Positions 29,101 through 38,905 of a DNA stretch of 64,000 nt are shown here, one piece after another (position 1 is the stretch's first letter; every line of letters starts with the position of its first letter). A program made the position numbers and the translations under genes. Under the pieces are notes generated by a model. The model had not been told where the DNA came from. It did not search any database and saw only the letters and a program-made list of their open reading frames with translations. Source of the DNA: AP-15 sp963703665. Its GTDB lineage: Bacteria; Pseudomonadota; Alphaproteobacteria; ATCC43930; CGMCC-115725. The stretch is from NCBI GenBank assembly GCA_963703665.1, contig CAVPFB010000006.1, forward strand, positions 496,001-560,000, written 5' to 3'.

Positions 29101-29224
29101 CGTCATTCCGAGGCGCGAGCAGCGCCCGCGAGCCCGGAACCTATGAACACCGGTCAGCGACCATAAGGGAGAGGCCGCGTGTGCTTGGGTTCCGGGCCTG
29201 CCCGGCGGGCATCCCGGAATGACG
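29101..29224. repeat. 124-bp palindromic dispersed-repeat-type element
   Basis: Terminal 10-bp perfect inverted repeats (CGTCATTCCG at 29101 and its complement ending 29224) enclose a second perfect pair (GCCCGGAACC at 29132-29141 with 29188-29197). The sequence style TCATTCCGG...CCCGGAATGA is that of non-coding repeats I know from alphaproteobacterial genomes. It fills the gap between DUF1993 and the convergent tyrS, and may end both transcripts. Confidence 0.7.
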
Positions 29225-29255
29225 GCTTTCGCGGGGATCGGGCTCGAAAATTCCT

Positions 29256-30574
29256 TCAGACCGGGCGGACGAGGACGTGGCGCTTGCGCCCGGCGCTGAG
29301 CTTGAGCGTGCCGTCGCGGGTCCGAATCGTCGAGCCGAACGATACGGGTCTCGTCCTCGACGACGGCGTCGTTGATGCGAGCGCCGCCGCCGCGGATCAG
29401 CCGGCGCGCCTCGCTGTTCGAGGCGGCGAGCCCGGCCCGGCGGAACAATTCGAAGGCCGGTACACCACGTTCCAGCTCATCTCGCGGTACCGCAACCTGT
29501 GGCAACCCGGCTGCGCCGGCAACTACAGCGGTAGCGTGAAGCGTGACGGCAGGTCTTCGCCGCTGCTCGCCTACCTCAAAGACCGCGCGCGCAGTTGCCG
29601 CCGCCGCCTCGGCCGCCTCGCGACCGTGGCAGAGCGCCGTCGCCTCGGTCGCCAAGCACTTTTTTCGCCTCGTTGATCTCGCTGCCTTCGAGCGCTTCGA
29701 GCCGGACGATCTCGTCCATCGGCAATTCGGTGAACAGGCGCAGAAAGCGGCCGACATCGGCGTCCTCGGTGTTGCGCCAGAACTGCCAGTATTCGTATGG
29801 CGACAGCCGCTCGGCGTTGAGCCACACCGCCCCCTGCGCGGTCTTGCCCATCTTGTCGCCGGATGCAGTCGCCAACAGCGGCGTCGTCAGCCCGAACAAG
29901 GCTGCGCCCGTCCATGCGCCGCCCCAATTCGACCCCGCCGACGATGTTGCCCCATTGGTCGGAGCCGCCGATCTGCACTTCGCAGCCGAAGCGGCGCGCC
30001 AGCTCGACAAAATCGTAGGCCTGCAGGATCGGATAGTTGAATTCGAGAAAGCGAGAGCGGCTGCTCGCGGTCGAGCCGCAGGCGGACGCTGTCCTGGGTC
30101 AGCATGCGGTTGACCGAGAAATGCCGCCCGACATCGCGCAGCAGCGGGATGTAGCGCAATTCGTCGAGCCAATCGGCGTTGTTGACCATGACCGCGTCGG
30201 TCGGGCCGTCGCCGAAATCGATGAACTTGGCGAAGACCTTGCGGATGCCGGCCATGTTGCGGGCGATCTCGGCATCGTCGAGCAACGGCCGCGCCGCGTC
30301 GCGGAACGACGGGTCGCCGATCCGCGTCGTGCCGCCGCCCATCAGCACGATCGGCTTGTGCCCGCTGCTTCTGCCACAGCCGCAGCAGCATGATCGACAC
30401 GAGGTGGCCGACGTGCAGACTGTCGGCGGTGCAGTCGTAGCCGACATAGGCGGTGACGCGGTCGGTCGCTCGAGACGCGCGTCGAGCGCGTCGAGATCGG
30501 TGCATTGATGGACAAAGCCGCGTTCGAGCGCGGCGGCGAGAAAGGGGAACGGGGGGTCGACATGGCGCCGTCAT
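29256..30574 (-). CDS. tyrS: Tyrosyl-tRNA synthetase (several frameshifts)
   Basis: About 420 residues after repair, the normal bacterial TyrRS length. Charges tRNA-Tyr. Across frames: LERGFVHQCTDLDALDARLE, TAYVGYDCTADSLHVGHLVS with the HIGH-type HVGH, GGGTTRIGDPSFRD, LEFNYPILQAYDFVELARRF, GGSDQWGNIVGG, and the KMSKS-type GDKMGKT. A C-terminal S4 RNA-binding domain follows (AGLAASNSEARRLIRGGGAR) and the end is KLSAGRKRHVLVRPV. ATG 30574 is chosen because it needs only one repair to enter the homologous frame. It is divergent from anmK, a neighbour pairing common in alphaproteobacteria. An essential gene should be intact, which argues that the breaks are assembly errors. Confidence 0.88.
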
Positions 30575-30622
30575 CTAACACAGCCACGCCGAGGGGCCAC
30601 AACACTCCCGCCCTCACACCGA

Positions 30623-30646
30623 CCCTCCCTCGCCTGCGGGGGAGGG
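30623..30646. repeat. Short GC hairpin between tyrS and anmK
   Basis: CCCTCCC (30623-30629) and GGGAGGG (30640-30646) around a ten-base loop. It shares its core with the palindrome at 5586-5619. It sits in the 82-base divergent spacer, where it would overlap one or both promoters. Confidence 0.5.
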
Positions 30647-30656
30647 AAGGGAGCGG

Positions 30657-31738
30657 GTGCGGCGCGCGATCGGGCTGATGAGCGGCACCTCGCTCGACGG
30701 GATCGACGTCGCGATGATCGAGACCGACGGCGCGCGAGCGGGTGATCCCCGGCCCGTCGCTGACGATCCCCTATCCCGATCGATTTCCGCGAGAGGCTGC
30801 GCGCGGTGCTCGGCGGCGTCGGCCCGGTCGCCGAGGTCGAAGCCGAGCTGACGCGGCTGCATGCCGAGGCGGTCGAACAGTTTCTCGATGCGCCACCCGG
30901 GGACCGCCGCCGACATCGTCGGCCTGCACGGCCACACGATCCTGCATCGCCCGGCGGAGCGCCGCACCTGGCAATTGGGCGACGGCGCGCGCCTGGCGCG
31001 CCGGCTCGGGATCGACGTGGTCGCCGATTTCCGCTCGGCCGATGTCGCCGCCGGCGGCGAAGGCGCGCCGTTGGCGCCGCTGTTCCACGCCGCTCTCGCC
31101 GCGCCATTGCCAAAGCCGCTCGCCGTCCTCAATCTCGGCGGCGTCGCCAATGTGACCTGGATCGGCAGTGGAGAAACCGGCGGGCCGGCGGACATCCTCG
31201 CCTTCGACACCGGCCCCGGCAATGCGCTGATCGACGATTGGGTGCGCCGCCATACCGGCGCCGCGGCGGATATCGACGGCACCCTCGCCCGCGCCGGACG
31301 CGCTTCCGAGGAACATGTCGCGCGGTTTCTGGAACGGCCGTATCTTCGCCCGCAAGCCGCCGAAATCGCTCGATCGCGACGATTTCGGCGATGCCGATGC
31401 CCGAGGGCCTGTCGTTGGAAGACGGCGCCGCGACCCTGACCGAGATGACGGCCGCCGCGGTCGCGGCCGCGCTGCCGGCCATTTCCCGGCTCCGGCGCGC
31501 GAGTGGCTGGTCTGCGGCGGCGGCCGGCACAACCCGGCGCTGATGGCGGCGCTTATCAGGCGTCTCGGCGCGCCCGGTGCGCCCGGTCGAGGCCGTCGGC
31601 TGGGACGGCGACGCGCTCGAAGCCCAGGCCTTTGCCTATCTCGCGGTCCGCTCGGCCGCGGGGCTGCCGCTCAGCCTGCCCTCGACCACCGGCGTGCCGC
31701 GGCCGATGCCGGGCGGGCGGTTGTTCCGCCCAGGGTAA
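30657..31738 (+). CDS. anmK: Anhydro-N-acetylmuramic acid kinase (several frameshifts)
   Basis: About 360 residues after repair. Phosphorylates 1,6-anhydro-MurNAc with water-driven ring opening, for cell-wall recycling. The GTG start reads (V)RRAIGLMSGTSLDGIDVAM, the family's ATP-binding GLMSGTSLDGID. It continues with IVGLHGHTILHRP, WQLGDGARLARRLGIDVVAD, LNLGGVANVTWIG, FDTGPGNALIDDWV and VCGGGRHNPALMAAL. Breaks near 30740, 30785, 30890, 31330, 31405, 31485 and 31580 are of the one-extra-base kind where I could follow them. Divergent from tyrS. Confidence 0.85.
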
Positions 31739-32004
31739 GTTCGCCGGGGCCGTCTTCGACGGCCTAATGTCGGGGTGAATGGCGCCCTGACAGCGCTCTC
31801 AAAGCGCGGCGAGGCAATGGGTTGACACGTAGGGGTCTCCTCACTCTCCGGGATCAGCACGCTTTCATCCGCCCAACCTGCGCAAATCGGGCGAACTGAC
31901 GTGTTGCGAGAAGAATTGATGATGATTTGCCGATCATCGGCTCGAAGGAGGCAAAGTTAGAGGGTGTCGCGCCGCCTGATTCAGCCTTGCTTTTGAAGTT
32001 GGAG

Positions 32005-32670
32005 TCACGCGAGGGTTGGCTGCGATATGGGAACGCCTAGCAGAGTCGAGGCTGTTTCAACTCGCCTCCGAGCCTCAACAGATCGGTACACCACGCAAAA
32101 GAGTGGAGTCCGGGTGAAGAACCGAAGCAGCCAGCCCGAATGGATATCAGGATCGACGTGGGCGGACTCGAACTCTGTCAGAAACCGAGGCGCCAGCTCG
32201 AAACGTTGGACGTCATACCAAACTTGGTCGTCTGATACGGGCGATAGCAATCCGTGGTGGTGACAAAGTCCGCGAACGATTTTTCGGACCACCCGCATGA
32301 CGCGCGGATCGCGCCCTGGAAAGACCATCTGCACCCAGCCCCGCGACGTCTCAACTTCTTCTACGCAGTCGAGCATGTCTCGCGCTCGCCTGCGCCCGTC
32401 GACATATTCGAAGCTGCGCCGGGTCTTCCCCTCCCAGAGTTCTCGGACTATCGGCGTGGGGTCTCCGGAAATTTGCAGTATATTTCGGAAATGGACTTCG
32501 TCATTTGTGAAGCTCCCATTACATGGCAGACAGGCGGGAACAGTGATCCTCTGAACCCGAGAGGCAGCTTTCGAGGGAGGGTACAACGCGGTTGGGGGGA
32601 CGTGGCCATCCGTGGACGCATTCTCACTACCACAGTACGCACAGCGGCGATTGCTCGTTACATGGCTCAT
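32005..32670 (-). CDS. HNH-type zinc-finger endonuclease-like protein
   Basis: 221 residues. The N-terminus carries CAYCG at residues 10-14, DGHVPP near 22 and CLPCNGSFTNDE near 48, the CxxC...H...CxxCN layout of HNH/zinc proteins. The rest (RVMRVVRKIVRGLCHHHGLL) is not familiar. The gene is noticeably less G+C-rich than its neighbours and stands alone, with large flanking spacers, which suggests horizontal acquisition. A defence or mobile-element role is possible but unsupported. Confidence 0.7.
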   Translation of the reverse strand: MSHVTSNRRCAYCGSENASTDGHVPPTALYPPSKAASRVQRITVPACLPCNGSFTNDEVHFRNILQISGDPTPIVRELWEGKTRRSFEYVDGRRRARDMLDCVEEVETSRGWVQMVFPGRDPRVMRVVRKIVRGLCHHHGLLSPVSDDQVWYDVQRFELAPRFLTEFESAHVDPDIHSGWLLRFFTRTPLFCVVYRSVEARRRVETASTLLGVPISQPTLA

Positions 32671-33015
32671 CTCTGCCCCACCCTGCTGTTGCTAACGTAG
32701 CACCTATTGCCATTTAGTCACTATGTAGAGCAGATTGGTGAGCGAGATCGCGCCTTTCAAGAGGGGTCTGGTTGAAAAGAATTGCTGCGTCAGCACGGCT
32801 GCGAAGGTCAGGCGGCCGGAAAGGCAGGCGTCCGGCGCCCTTAGCCCAAGCCTCAACGTTCGATATCCCTATTGCGCCGCAGTCGGGAGGTCAGAGCCTC
32901 GGCGTTTGACAGTTAGCCCGGTCCCCAAGCCGGTGGGAGTGGACGGTTTGGAGAGAGGGCGCGAACGGTAATGCTGATGCGGCGAGCGCCGCCGCATCGG
33001 GCGATCCCGCGCGGA
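32671..33015. other. Gap without a supported gene
   Basis: No gene-like frame, repeat or RNA recognised. The first half is of moderate G+C like the HNH gene; the second half returns to the genomic composition. Confidence 0.45.
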
Positions 33016-34206
33016 TTACTGGGCCGGCACCAGCTCCGGCGCCTTGGCCTTGGCGAAGGCCGGCATGACTTCCTTGCCGAAGCGCTCGAGCTGTTCGAGC
33101 GCGATCTTCTTAGGGACGCCGACGCTGAGGCTGACCGAGACCCGGTCGAGGCCGGGATAGCGCTTCTCCAGGGCTTTGAGGTGCCCGATGATCTGCTCCG
33201 GCGACCCGCACAAGACGCCGCCGGCGGCAATCGCGTCCTCGATCCGCGGCAATTTGGCCTGGGGTGCGCGTTTGGGGTCGCGCATGATCTCGATCTGCTC
33301 GTCGCTCAAGGCCCGAACCAGCCGCAATTCGCCAAACATCTTCATGTTTTCTTCATAGTATTTGCCAGCCTCGCGGATGCCCTGCTCGCGGCTGTCGGCG
33401 ATGTAGAAGTGGAAACCGAAACAGAGCCGCTCGCCCAATTCGAGGTGCTTGCCGATGCGGGCATGCGCCGCTTGCCAGTCGAGGACCACCTTGTGCATCG
33501 CGCCGCCCTCGGCCGAGCCGCCGCCGATCAGCCCCTGAATGCCGTGCTTGGCCATGAAATCGAGCGCCCGCTCGGTCCCGCCTTGGATCGGCTGCCAGCA
33601 TTCGACCGGCAGCCGCAACGGGCGCGGCACGAGGGTCAGCTCTTCGAGGGTGTAACCGCGATAGGGCACCCGCGGCGGCAAGGTGTAGTGCTTTCCCTCA
33701 TGCGCGAACGATTCGTCGTTGAACGCCTTGAAGATGATGTCGACCTGCTCCTCGAACAATTCGCGGTTGGCTGGCTGGTCGAGCAACGGCGAGCCGAAGG
33801 TCTCGACCTCGCGGGTGTGGTAGCCGCGCCCGACGCCAAAGGTGATGCGCCCGCCGCTGAGGATGTCGGCCGTCGCGTAATCTTCGGCCAGCCGCAGCGG
33901 ATGCCACATCGGCGCGATGTTGAAGCCGCAGCCGATCCGGATCTGCCTGGTCACATGCGCCAGGTGCAGCGCCATCATCAGCACGTTGGGAATGCACTCG
34001 TAGCCCTCGTGCTGAAAATGATGCTCGGCCATCCAGAACGTGTGATAGCCCAGCCGGTCCATCAATTGCGCCATCGCCTGCGCCTTGTCGAAGACGGTGG
34101 CCAGATGCTCGTTTGGATAGCGGCGGTCGTTCACCGGGACGCCGCCGTAGCCGACATTTTCGATATCGACGTGCCCGGCGAACAGACTGTCGAATTTGGT
34201 AATCAT
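33016..34206 (-). CDS. LLM-class flavin-dependent oxidoreductase
   Basis: 396 residues from ATG 34206, with GGAGG upstream; longer upstream frames lack homology. Luciferase-like fold: LGYHTFWMAEHHFQHEGYEC near 52, QIRIGCGFNIAPMWHPLRLA near 88, ILSGGRITFGVGRGYHTREV near 115 and a C-terminal GVLCGSPEQIIGHLKALEK. It is a two-component-type monooxygenase or reductase of unknown substrate, distinct from the one at 23213. No clear operon partner. Confidence 0.92.
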   Translation of the reverse strand: MITKFDSLFAGHVDIENVGYGGVPVNDRRYPNEHLATVFDKAQAMAQLMDRLGYHTFWMAEHHFQHEGYECIPNVLMMALHLAHVTRQIRIGCGFNIAPMWHPLRLAEDYATADILSGGRITFGVGRGYHTREVETFGSPLLDQPANRELFEEQVDIIFKAFNDESFAHEGKHYTLPPRVPYRGYTLEELTLVPRPLRLPVECWQPIQGGTERALDFMAKHGIQGLIGGGSAEGGAMHKVVLDWQAAHARIGKHLELGERLCFGFHFYIADSREQGIREAGKYYEENMKMFGELRLVRALSDEQIEIMRDPKRAPQAKLPRIEDAIAAGGVLCGSPEQIIGHLKALEKRYPGLDRVSVSLSVGVPKKIALEQLERFGKEVMPAFAKAKAPELVPAQ

Positions 34207-34601
34207 GCCATGACCTCCACGGAAAAACCGCCGATCGATTCCCGGGCGATTGTACGCCGTGGCCCTGGGCTGGCAACCCGCATCGCCCTTGCCGATCGCG
34301 GCCGGCCCTGCTTGCGGCGACGCCGCGATCGCCAACTGCCTCCGACGCCGCTGCTCAGCCCGAGATGCGCGCCGCCGGCCCGCCGCGTGTCCGAAGAATC
34401 GCTGCAATCGGGTTATTCGAGGCGCCCATTTACGCTGACCGCTCATATCTTCGACACCCGAAGGAAAAACTTCGGGAATGCATGAACCTTTTGGTGGGTA
34501 TTCTTGTTTAGCGTTTATTCTGGCCGGTAGAGGCGCGCGATCAAGCCGAACCGCGTGGAGCACACCAGAATTCTTGCCGATTGACCCTTGGAGATGACTT
34601 A
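34207..34601. other. Gap, divergent promoter region
   Basis: Separates the LLM gene (minus) from the hemerythrin gene (plus). The part after 34480 is A+T-richer and probably holds the hemerythrin promoter; no motif is clear enough to assign. Nothing else seen. Confidence 0.45.
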
Positions 34602-35051
34602 ATGACGATCCTTGATGACCTGACGGCGGATCACCGTGAATTGAAGGCGCAGATCGGGGCAATCCTCGAAGCCGAGGGCAACAAGGAACGCGCCCCCCGC
34701 TTCAAACAATTTCGGGCCTTGCTGACGGCGCACAGCCGCGCCGAGGAGAGGGTGCTCTACCGGCGCCTCGAAAAGTCCGAGGAAGGCAAGGACGAGGCCC
34801 TTGAAGGAACAGTCGAACACGAAGTCGCCGACCGCCTGGTCGAGGATTTATCGAAAAGCCGGAACCTCGAATCGGACAAATGGACGGCGCGTTGCACCGT
34901 CCTCAAGGAGCTGCTTGAACATCATATCGACGAGGAGGAGGACGGGATGTTCAAAACGGCGCGGAAGCAGTTCGATCAAAAAACTTTGGACAAGATGAGC
35001 GAGGAGTTCAAGAGGGAGAAGCCAAAATTCACGGTCGAAACGGTAGTCTAA
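34602..35051 (+). CDS. Hemerythrin-domain (HHE) protein
   Basis: 149 residues. The four-helix HHE pattern shows metal-ligand candidates in LTADHRELK, TAHSRAEERVLY, EHEVADRLVEDL and LEHHIDEEEDGMF. Such proteins carry a di-iron centre and act in oxygen, nitric oxide or iron handling, often under general stress control. ATG 34602 follows CTTGGAGA; an in-frame ATG at 34581 would add seven residues. A csbD-like stress gene lies 650 bases downstream. Confidence 0.88.
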   Translation: MTILDDLTADHRELKAQIGAILEAEGNKERAPRFKQFRALLTAHSRAEERVLYRRLEKSEEGKDEALEGTVEHEVADRLVEDLSKSRNLESDKWTARCTVLKELLEHHIDEEEDGMFKTARKQFDQKTLDKMSEEFKREKPKFTVETVV

Positions 35052-35096
35052 TTTACCCGATCGCAGGGGGATCATTTATCCGATCGCAGGGGGATC
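35051..35096. repeat. 23-bp tandem duplication
   Basis: Two copies of ATTTAYCCGATCGCAGGGGGATC (second differs by one base) begin at the last base of the hemerythrin stop and end at the border of the glgX remnant. This looks like a rearrangement junction. Written with Y for the varying position; each copy is 23 bases. Confidence 0.7.
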
Positions 35097-35097
35097 G

Positions 35098-35412
35098 AGG
35101 ACCAATGAAGGCCTCCTGCTCGAACGAGGCCTGACCAACTATTGGCGCTACAATACGATTGGCTTCTTCGCTCCGGACCCACGCGATGCGCATGAGCGCG
35201 AACAGACTTGGCGCGAGTTCAAGGAGATGGTGGCGCGCTTCCACGATGCCGGGCTCGAGGTGGTCCTCGACGTCGTCTGCAACCACACCGCGGAAGGCAA
35301 CGAGCGCGGCCCGACCCTGTCTTTCAAGGGCCTCGACAACGCTTCCTGTTATCGCCTGATGCCCGATCAGCAGCGGTATCACGTCAACGTACCGCACCGG
35401 AAACACCCTTAA
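35098..35412 (+). pseudogene. Remnant of a glycogen debranching enzyme (GlgX-like)
   Basis: About 104 codons in one frame without a start. NEGLLLERGLTNYWRYNTIG, FFAPDPRDAHERE, VARFHDAGLEVVLDVVCNHT and EGNERGPTLSFKGLDNAS match an internal part of GH13 isoamylase/GlgX, including the conserved DVVxNHT. The fragment starts at the 23-bp duplication and ends abruptly. The rest of the roughly 700-residue gene is absent. Confidence 0.8.
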
Positions 35413-35648
35413 TCCGAGCCCTACGCGGGTGATCCAAAAATTTCGCGACCGGTGATCAATACGGCGCGACGGGCCGATCGGTTCTGTTGTTCGCCCTTCG
35501 CTGAGAAGTGTCCATCTGAGATGTTGAGCACACATCCGTTGGGACAATAGAGTGGGATGAGCAATGAACGCCGACATAAGCTTTATAGATAGAGATCTTA
35601 CGTGGATTTGGCCTACAAGATGATCAATCTGAGAATAATCGGGGCCTC

Positions 35649-35673
35649 CGAACTTTTTGGACGCAGAAGTGTT
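35649..35673 (+). promoter_or_regulatory. EcfG-like promoter before csbD
   Basis: CGAAC, a 16-base spacer and TGTT, close to the alphaproteobacterial general-stress consensus GGAAC-N16/17-CGTT. It lies 29 bases before the csbD ATG. CsbD genes are frequent members of this regulon. One mismatch in each half keeps confidence low. Confidence 0.35.
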
Positions 35674-35701
35674 GATAGTGAGGCAATCCCAGGAGAAAAT
35701 C

Positions 35702-35884
35702 ATGGACAAAAATCGAGTCGTCGGCGCCGCCCACCAGGTCAAAGGCGCCGTCAAGCAAACCGTCGGCAAGGCGACCGGCGACGCCAAGACCGAGGCCGAA
35801 GGGGCCGCGGAGAAAACGGCCGGGAAAGTTCAAAACGCTGTGGGCGGCGCCAAGGACGCCATCCGCGACGCGGCGAAGAAGTAA
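35702..35884 (+). CDS. CsbD-family stress protein
   Basis: 60 residues: MDKNRVVGAAHQVKGAVKQT, then lysine/alanine/glycine-rich repeats ending KDAIRDAAKK. A soluble, probably disordered protein induced by general stress in many bacteria; its molecular role is unknown. AGGAG precedes the ATG. Confidence 0.9.
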   Translation: MDKNRVVGAAHQVKGAVKQTVGKATGDAKTEAEGAAEKTAGKVQNAVGGAKDAIRDAAKK

Positions 35885-35971
35885 TTGTCGTCGCCTCGGG
35901 CGGCACGCTATGCTGCCGGAGGCGCGCAATCTAAAGCAGATACAACAGGGCGCATTCGCTGCGCCGGGTTA

Positions 35972-37189
35972 GGGAACATCTGAACAAGGGTTTGGCGCAC
36001 GAATGACGGTTACAAAGAGAACCCCTCAGCCGATGACAGACGAGAGATGGCAGCGCCCTGGGGTGGTGTTGGCCGATCTGCGGGGGGAGTGGAGTGGCGT
36101 TGACACGCTACGCATCCTGGCAACGCAGCAGATGTCGGCGGGCCATGAACAGATTGGCCAGCGCGCAGGTCACCAGCAGGCGATGCGCGTTCTTTTGCAG
36201 CCCGCGATAGCGCACCCCTGTTCGGGCCAGGGGCAGGCTCTTGGCAAAGCCGAACACCCGCTTGATGACCCCGATCGAAGGCTCGACTTTGGCCCGTACT
36301 TTCGACTTGGTGCGGTTTTTGGTCCGCTCGGCCTCGTCCACCACGCCGCGCAACCGATAGCGGCGATTGGTGAAGTCGCGCGCCTTCGGAGCCTGCCGGC
36401 GGATCACCGCGCGCTGGCCGCGATACGCCTGATCGCCCCACACGCGGGTCTCGCGCCCATGCAACAGATCGGGCAGCACCGTGCTGTCGGCGACATTGGC
36501 CGGCGTCGCTACCGCCGCGTGGATCAGCTTGGTTCGGCTGTCGACGCCGAGATGCGCCGTCATGCCGACATACCACTGGTTGCCCTTCTTGGTCTGATGC
36601 ATCTCGGGCTTGGTCTGATGCATCGCGGGATCGCGCGCCTTCGCGGTGTTCTTGGTCGAGGATGGCGCAGTGATGATCGTCGCCTCGACGATCGTGCCGG
36701 TGGCGATCTTCAGCCCCTTCTCGGCCAGATGCCGCTGCCCCTCGGCGAACAGAAGCCGGCCCAGATCGTGCTCCTCCAGCAGGTGGCGGAAGCGGCACAC
36801 CGTGGTCTCGTCGGGCACCGGCTCGCGCCCCAGCTCGATCCCGACAAAGCCGCGCATCGCCTGCGAATCGTAGAGCGCCTCTTCCGCTGCCGGGTCCGAC
36901 AGATTGAACCATTGCTGCAAGAAATAGAGGCGCAGCATCCGCTCCACCCCGATCGGCGGACGGCCGTTGCCGGGCTTGCGATAGAACGGCTCGATCAGCC
37001 GGCACAGCGCCGCCCACGGCACCACCCGCTCCATCTCGGCCAGAAACACCGCCCGCCGGGTCGTCCGGGCGTAGCGCTCAAACCCCACGCTCGCCAACGT
37101 CAGCTGTGTCATCGCCCCAAACCTTGCGCACCCCACCCCGCTGCACACTATATCATGATCGCCGACCCAAAGGCTTTTGCAGAGTTTCC
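35972..37189 (-). mobile_element. IS5-family insertion sequence, complete
   Basis: 1218 bp. The left end GGGAACATCTGAACAAGG and the complement of the right end GGAAACTCTGCAAAAGCC form imperfect inverted repeats, extending to a shared TTTGG. The element is bordered by TTA on both sides (35969-35971 and 37190-37192), a TNA-type target duplication. It contains one transposase gene on the minus strand. Confidence 0.8.
36108..37112 (-). CDS. IS5-family transposase
   Basis: 334 residues from ATG 37112 (MTQLTLASVGFERYAR). DDE transposase with GRPPIGVERMLRLYFLQQWF, a first acidic residue in IVEATIITAPSSTKN, a second in VWGDQAYRGQ and the glutamate in VEPSIGVIKRVFGFAK. An odd feature is a tandem duplication (MHQTKPEMHQTKKGNQW) where relatives have one MHQTK, encoded by a 21-bp repeat. 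Otherwise the frame is intact. Confidence 0.93.
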   Translation of the reverse strand: MTQLTLASVGFERYARTTRRAVFLAEMERVVPWAALCRLIEPFYRKPGNGRPPIGVERMLRLYFLQQWFNLSDPAAEEALYDSQAMRGFVGIELGREPVPDETTVCRFRHLLEEHDLGRLLFAEGQRHLAEKGLKIATGTIVEATIITAPSSTKNTAKARDPAMHQTKPEMHQTKKGNQWYVGMTAHLGVDSRTKLIHAAVATPANVADSTVLPDLLHGRETRVWGDQAYRGQRAVIRRQAPKARDFTNRRYRLRGVVDEAERTKNRTKSKVRAKVEPSIGVIKRVFGFAKSLPLARTGVRYRGLQKNAHRLLVTCALANLFMARRHLLRCQDA

Positions 37190-37402
37190 TTAACGGAAGA
37201 AATCATCGGCCGAGGCATCTGCTTTGGTTGTTGGGGGTGCCCATTCCGATAATCATCCTGCTCGCGCTGATCTGGCACTGATACCCCGCGGGGGGTACGA
37301 GAATGGTCGGTGCTCCTGGAACCGGTTGGACGCCTCTAAAAACCGGTTGTTTTTGAAGGCGAATCGCTCGTTCCTGCGATTGGGGAATGCGGGAGATCGG
37401 CG

Positions 37403-38515
37403 ATGGCGGGGCAACCGGGATTTTTCGACGGCGACGAGCGATTGAAGGCGTTGTCGGCAGCGGGCGACCCGCTGGAGCGCCTGGCCAAAGTCGTCGATTT
37501 CGAGGTGTTTCGCGGCGAGCTGGAAGCCGCCTTGTCGCGCTCGGACCGGACCAAGAGCCTGCCCCTGGCTTGAACAGGGGGCGGACGGCCGCCTTATGAC
37601 CCGGTGCTGATGTTCAAGGTGCTGGTGCTGCAGACGCTGTACACGCTGTCGGACGATCAGACCGAATATCAGCTCAGGGATCGGCTGTCGTTATGAGGTT
37701 TGTCGGGCTGGCGCTGCACGATCCCGTCCCGGACGCCAAGACGATCTGGCTCTATCGCGAGCAGCTGGGGCGGGTCGGCGCGGTTGAGCGTCTCTTCGCA
37801 CGGTTTGACGAGATACTGCGGGTGAAGGGCTGGCTGGCGATGGGCGGTCAAATCGTTGATGCGACGGTGATCGAGGCCCGCCGGCCGCGATTGACCAAGG
37901 TCCGAGAAGGACACCATCAAGGGTGGCGGCATCCCTGCCGAATGGAAACCGGCGCGGCGTGCGCAGATCGATCGCGACGGGCGCTGGACCTTGAAGCGCG
38001 GGCGCAAGCGCGAGACCCCGGCCAATCAAGCTCCCGGCGGCCACAAGCGCCAGCCGGAGATCGCGGTGCCGATGTTCGGGTACAAGAACCACGTCGGCGT
38101 CGACCGCGAGCACGGTCTGCTGCGGCGCTATGTCGTCACCCACGCGGCAAGATATGACGGCAGCCAACTCGACGCGGTGCTCGATCGCGACAACACCGCC
38201 AGCGATGTGTGGGCCGATACCGCCTACCGCTCGGCAGCGAACCTGGCCCTGCTCGAGCGCCGTGGGCTGAGACCACAGTTCCAGCGCAAGAAGCCGCGGG
38301 GCACGAAGATGCCGGCGCATATCGTCCGCGGCAATGCCACCCGCGCCCGGGTGCGATCACGGGTCGAGCATGTCTTCGCCGCCCAGAAATGCCGCTTCGG
38401 GCTGATCGTGCGGACCGTCGGCATGGTCCGTGCCCGAGCCAAGATCGGCATGGCCAATCTCGTCTACAATTTCGCCCGCCTGGCCTGGCTTCAGGGACGA
38501 ACCGCGCCGGCGTGA
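37403..38515 (+). pseudogene. Decayed IS5-family transposase
   Basis: A second, different IS5-type transposase: MAGQPGFFDGDERLKALSAA, then an in-frame TGA at about 37571 before GGRPPYDPVLMFKVLVLQTL. A one-base loss near 37692 precedes MRFVGLALHDPVPDAKTIWL, and an extra base near 37905 precedes KDTIKGGGIPAEWKP. The 3' part from FGYKNHVGVDREHG to the end is intact (VWADTAYRS; RVRSRVEHVFAAQK). Unlike elsewhere, stop, loss and gain are mixed, so true decay is likely. Terminal repeats were not found. Confidence 0.8.
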
Positions 38516-38905
38516 CGCATACCCCACCGAGATCGACCAGCGACAAACCACACCCGTTCGCCGCAGTACCGATCGGCCCGCTAATCGGAACCATCAGCCT
38601 GATGACGCGCCGAAAATCATCGCAAAACCCGGTAATTCGAGCCGTCCGGTCGCATCGGAGTCCCCGGCGCCGCAGAGGGCGATAGCCTGTAATCATCGAT
38701 TTTCGCGATTAGAGCTGGCCGGCGATCTTCGGGGCGCTTTTGCTGGCAGCATTTTCACTGATCCTCCCTGCGCTCGGCTCGGGTTTCGGCCTCGCTTCGG
38801 TGTCTCGGTGGTCCAACACCGGCGCTTCGGCAACGACCTCGGGTAGTGGCCGGTTTTGGGGCTAGGTGGCCGAATTTGGTCGCGGCACGCTCGGTGTCGT
38901 CAAGG
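38516..38905. other. Gap without a supported gene
   Basis: Presumably the 3' end of the decayed IS and its target. No gene-like frame, and I could not find inverted repeats matching the region before 37403. Confidence 0.45.
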
